From CAZADS01 sp964483985 (lineage in GTDB: Bacteria > Pseudomonadota > Alphaproteobacteria > Thalassobaculales > Thalassobaculaceae), in the NCBI GenBank assembly GCA_964483985.1, contig CAZADS010000110.1, positions 1 through 28,697 of the forward strand: DNA of 28,697 nt, in the 5' to 3' direction. Positions 25,800 through 28,697 of this stretch are shown in pieces. The notes under the pieces are model-generated. The model was not told the DNA's origin, did no database searches, and saw nothing but the letters and a program-made list of their open reading frames with translations. The translations under genes and the position numbers were made by a program. Each line of letters opens with the position of its first letter. The first letter of the stretch is position 1.

Positions 25800-26707
25800 A
25801 AAAGCACGTAGCAGTTCTTATGGGAGGGTGTTCAGCAGAGCGCTCTGTTTCGTTATTAAGTGGGGCTGCATGCGCACAAGCTCTTCGCGAGTCTGGCTAT
25901 AAAGTGAGCGAAGTCGACGTTGATTATAGCATAGCAAGCGTATTAAGCAAACTGCGACCAGACGTGTGCTTTAATGCGCTTCATGGCCCAATGGGAGAAG
26001 ACGGAAACGTTCAGGGCTTGCTTAATATAATGAGAATACCCTATACGCATTCGGGGTTATTGGCTTCAGCAATAGCAATGGATAAACCCCGAGCCAAGCA
26101 AATTTTTATGACAAAAGGTCTTCGGTGTCCACATGGCGTAGTTTGTTCTCGAAAGGAGTTACTTGAGGGAAACAATTATGAGCCACCGTTTGTTATTAAA
26201 CCAGTGGATCAAGGCTCAAGCGTTGGAGTTTGCGTAGTTCATCCTGGGGATAATTATCTACCGTTAATAAATGATTGGTCCTATGGAGACCGGTTGCTTG
26301 TGGAAGAGTTTATTCCAGGTAGAGAACTTACCGTAGGTGTTTTTGAGGATACGGCGTTTTGTGTGACTGAAATTACATCTGATCATAAATTTTACGACTA
26401 TAATGCTAAATACGAAAAGGAAGGATCGGTGCATGTTCTTCCTGCGCCTCTTCCGTATTCTGTTACAGAAGAGGCGCTTAACCTCGCATTGAAAGCGCAT
26501 CAGGTTCTTGGTTGTCGGGGCGTAACCCGTTCCGATTTTCGCTACGACGATACCAAAAACTTAACTGGAGATTTGTATCTGCTGGAAATAAATACGCAGC
26601 CGGGGATGACGTCGACTTCCCTTGTGCCAGAGCAGGCAGCTTTCCGGGGTATTTCTTTTCCAGATTTGGTGTCGAGAATGGTGGAGGAAGCCCAATGCGA
26701 TCTTTAA
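25796..26707 (+). CDS. ddl: D-alanine:D-alanine ligase
   Basis: A 303-residue ATP-grasp ligase that makes D-Ala-D-Ala for MurF. Visible are VLMGGCSAERSVSLLSG (8-24), FNALHGPMGEDGNVQGLL (about 60-77), the ATP-grasp segment PPFVIKPVDQGSSVGV, and LLEINTQPGMTSTSLVPEQA with the Mg-binding glutamate and asparagine. Length matches DdlB. It overlaps murB by 4 nt and ftsQ by 13 nt. Confidence 0.96.
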   Translation: MKKHVAVLMGGCSAERSVSLLSGAACAQALRESGYKVSEVDVDYSIASVLSKLRPDVCFNALHGPMGEDGNVQGLLNIMRIPYTHSGLLASAIAMDKPRAKQIFMTKGLRCPHGVVCSRKELLEGNNYEPPFVIKPVDQGSSVGVCVVHPGDNYLPLINDWSYGDRLLVEEFIPGRELTVGVFEDTAFCVTEITSDHKFYDYNAKYEKEGSVHVLPAPLPYSVTEEALNLALKAHQVLGCRGVTRSDFRYDDTKNLTGDLYLLEINTQPGMTSTSLVPEQAAFRGISFPDLVSRMVEEAQCDL

Positions 26708-27576
26708 ATGCGGGACGGAAGAATAAACAGATAAATAAAATTGGTGGGGCTAGAATTTTTTCCAGTTGGTTTCGGAAGTTAACTTTTCGAATGACCGTTT
26801 CCATAATTTTTATTTCAATCTGTGGCGCTGGAATAGTTGGTTTTAGTTTTCACATTCAAAAATATAATGTTTTGGCTGAGTTAACGACCAATGCTAAAGG
26901 CAAAATAAAATCGTTCCAAAACTCAGTACTACGCTTAACTGGATTGTTTGTTAGGGATATTTTAGTTGTAGGCAGAAAAAGAACAGAAAAAGACAAACTA
27001 TTAAAGGCAGTTGGCCTAAAACCAGGGGATCCAATTTTTGGCGCAAATCTTGAGCGCATACAAACCCAAATTGAAAACCTAGCCTGGGTTAAACATGCTC
27101 ACATTGAACGCCGTTTTCCAGATACAGTATTTATAAAATTATTTGAACGAGAACCCCTAGCCCGCTGGCAGCGAGACGGTATCATTCATTTAATAGATCG
27201 TTCGGGTCAGATTATACATAAGCAGGTCATCTGGAAATTTTCAGATTTGCCAATTGTTATTGGAGATAAAGCTCCCTCATTAGCGGCAGGTTTTCTAGAC
27301 CTTTTAGCCAAAGAATCAGACCTCCATAAACGTGTCCGAGTGGTAACGAGAGTTAGTGATAGGCGCTGGAACGTTAGAGTAGATAACAAAATCAATATTC
27401 TGCTCCCGGAAAAAAATCCTCAAATAGCGTGGTCACAATTAGCGGAAATGGAACGAGATCACGGAGTCCTCGGTCGTGATGTCATAGCAATTGATATGCG
27501 TTTACCAAATCAATTAGTTGTCCGCGTATCACCTTTGACAGCCGAGCGTGTTAAAGGAAAAGGGCGTGATACATGA
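26695..27576 (+). CDS. ftsQ: cell division protein FtsQ
   Basis: A 293-residue bitopic division protein. A basic cytoplasmic stretch precedes a transmembrane helix at about 33-52, then a POTRA domain (VVGRKRTEKDKLLKAVGLKPGDPIFGANLERIQTQIENLAWVKHAHIERRFPDTVFIKLFEREPLARWQ, about 82-155) and the FtsQ beta domain. FtsQ recruits FtsL/FtsB to the septum. ATG 26695 is chosen because GGAGG (26683-26687) precedes it and the open frame upstream to 26512 only mirrors ddl. It ends 28 nt before ftsA. Confidence 0.93.
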   Translation: MRSLNAGRKNKQINKIGGARIFSSWFRKLTFRMTVSIIFISICGAGIVGFSFHIQKYNVLAELTTNAKGKIKSFQNSVLRLTGLFVRDILVVGRKRTEKDKLLKAVGLKPGDPIFGANLERIQTQIENLAWVKHAHIERRFPDTVFIKLFEREPLARWQRDGIIHLIDRSGQIIHKQVIWKFSDLPIVIGDKAPSLAAGFLDLLAKESDLHKRVRVVTRVSDRRWNVRVDNKINILLPEKNPQIAWSQLAEMERDHGVLGRDVIAIDMRLPNQLVVRVSPLTAERVKGKGRDT

Positions 27577-27604
27577 TATGGGTTCTGACGGGGAGATTTA
27601 GGTA

Positions 27605-28697
27605 GTGCGGAAAACGTTGGCAAAAACGAAGGGTAGCCTAATCGCGGCCCTTGACATTGGATCTACTAAAACTTGCTGTTTTATTGCCCAAAAAGTCGAT
27701 ATTGGTAAAACTTCTTTTGATACACCGTTTCCCAGGATGCGTATTTTGGGAATTGGACACACTGTGGCCGGTGGTATTCGCAATGGGACTGTTGTGGATA
27801 TGGATGCAGGCGAAGCCGCTATTAGGCGCGCTGTTCACGCGGCGGAGACAATGGCGGATGAAACTATCGATCAGATTTTTTTGAATATTTCGGGTGGATA
27901 TCCAGCATCAATAACATTTGATGTAGAAGTCTCTATTAATGGTCATGAGGTTTGTGAAGCAGATCTTCGGCGTATACTTGGGCAGGGGCGAGGTATCGAC
28001 GTGCAGCCAGATAGGGATCTAATTCACTCAATTCCCGTTGCTTTTTCGATAGACGGAAATCGTGGAATCCGGGACCCAAGAGGTATGGCTGGGCAGAAAC
28101 TTGGCGCCAATATGCATTTGATAACTGCCTCTTCCGGTCCCGTTCGAAACTTATCAATGGTGGTTCAACGCTGTCATCTGGATATCGAAGGGTATGTGGT
28201 TTCACCTTACGCTTCTGGCCTTGCATGTTTGGTGGAAGACGAAAAAGATTTGGGAGTAACAGTTATCGATATGGGAGGTGGTACAACCAGTTTCGCCGTA
28301 TTTTTCGATGGCCAAGTGGTATTCACCGACACCGTTCCTGTTGGTGGGGTCCATGTTACAAATGATATAGCACGTGGGTTGTCTGCTCCAATTTCCGAGG
28401 CGGAACGTCTTAAAACCCTTCACGGATGTGCGACCTTATCTCCCTTGGATGACCGTGAGACGTTAGAGGTAAGGCAGGTTGGCGAAGATGCTAAAGTGCT
28501 TCCTAATCATGTTCAAAAATCCACGCTAATACGCATAATTCAGCCTAGGTTAGAAGAAATTTTAGAACTAGTTAAGTCTCGTTTGGTTGATTCCGGCTTT
28601 GATAACATGGCTGGGCGGCGGGCAGTTTTGACTGGTGGCGCAAGCCAAATACCAGGCGTTCGAGACCTAGCTCAAAAAATCCTTGGTAAACAAGTAC
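27605..28697 (+). CDS. ftsA: cell division protein FtsA (3' end beyond the window)
   Basis: The first 364 codons of the actin-like membrane tether for FtsZ. AALDIGSTKTCCFIA (about 14-28) is the phosphate-1 loop, VIDMGGGTTSFAVFFDG the phosphate-2 loop, and LTGGASQIPGV the adenosine motif near the end of the window. The FtsA-specific 1C subdomain lies between (about residues 90-175, ISGGYPASITFDVEV onward). The GTG at 27605 is the first start after an in-frame TAG at 27599-27601. The C-terminal amphipathic helix, and probably ftsZ, lie beyond 28697. Confidence 0.95.
   Translation, partial: MRKTLAKTKGSLIAALDIGSTKTCCFIAQKVDIGKTSFDTPFPRMRILGIGHTVAGGIRNGTVVDMDAGEAAIRRAVHAAETMADETIDQIFLNISGGYPASITFDVEVSINGHEVCEADLRRILGQGRGIDVQPDRDLIHSIPVAFSIDGNRGIRDPRGMAGQKLGANMHLITASSGPVRNLSMVVQRCHLDIEGYVVSPYASGLACLVEDEKDLGVTVIDMGGGTTSFAVFFDGQVVFTDTVPVGGVHVTNDIARGLSAPISEAERLKTLHGCATLSPLDDRETLEVRQVGEDAKVLPNHVQKSTLIRIIQPRLEEILELVKSRLVDSGFDNMAGRRAVLTGGASQIPGVRDLAQKILGKQV

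Noticed and set aside
26512..26694. 61-codon N-terminal extension of ftsQ
   Set aside because: It lies wholly inside ddl in another frame, and a good ribosome-binding site precedes ATG 26695, which gives a normal FtsQ N-terminus.
26478..26804. Minus-strand ORF of 108 codons across the ddl/ftsQ junction
   Set aside because: Antisense to two well-supported genes that overlap each other; no recognisable protein features.
1..28697. CRISPR arrays, tRNA genes, insertion sequences and phage genes
   Set aside because: No regular long repeats with spacers, no tRNA-like cloverleaf, no transposase and no flanking inverted repeats were recognised by eye.

Overview
The window looks like chromosomal DNA of a low-GC alphaproteobacterium. 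Four things point there: the complete division and cell-wall (dcw) cluster in alphaproteobacterial order, an amidase gene and the RNase P RNA gene directly upstream of mraZ, an ImuA-type protein behind a LexA box of the alphaproteobacterial GAAC-N7-GAAC form, and an alphaproteobacterial-style FtsW (LIPAKGMTLPFISYGGSS). The DNA is visibly AT-rich and uses GTG and TTG starts often. Species cannot be fixed from the sequence; a free-living, perhaps marine lineage is an inference.

Positions 1-11100 are an accessory/housekeeping mix. They hold the C-terminal remnant of a TorA/BisC/DmsA-type molybdopterin oxidoreductase whose frame contains two stop codons (2-712), a small predicted membrane protein (745-924), a luciferase-like (LLM, F420- or FMN-type) oxidoreductase (1072-2118), and an SOS-controlled imuA without imuB or dnaE2 (2241-2999). 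A cysteine-dioxygenase-type cupin (3133-3708) converges on a minus-strand 4-hydroxybenzoate 3-monooxygenase, pobA (3847-5028). Divergent from pobA is a three-gene run: acyl/aryl-CoA ligase, medium-chain reductase, hotdog thioesterase (5244-8259). A Uup-type ABC-F ATPase (8350-10206) and an AmpD-like amidase with a peptidoglycan-binding domain (10377-11111) follow.

Positions 11112-12084 are mostly non-coding. They carry a 15-bp palindrome, the class A RNase P RNA (about 11308-11723) and a 361-bp regulatory region before mraZ. That region contains a CtrA-like TTAA-N7-TTAA site, a sigma70-like promoter embedded in five CCAT repeats spaced 11, 10, 11 and 10 bp (probably the MraZ operator), and a leader hairpin.

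Positions 12085-28697 are one tightly packed plus-strand operon: mraZ, rsmH, ftsL, ftsI, murE, murF, mraY, murD, ftsW, murG, murC, murB, ddl, ftsQ and ftsA (cut by the window end). It runs from cytoplasmic precursor synthesis (MurC-F, MurB, Ddl) through the lipid steps (MraY, MurG) to the septal machinery (FtsW, FtsI, FtsL, FtsQ, FtsA). Most neighbours overlap by 4-14 nt, which suggests translational coupling.

No clearly new multi-gene system was found. The most useful leads are the helically phased repeat array over the mraZ promoter, the LexA-controlled orphan imuA, the decaying molybdoenzyme gene, and the ligase-reductase-thioesterase run opposite pobA.
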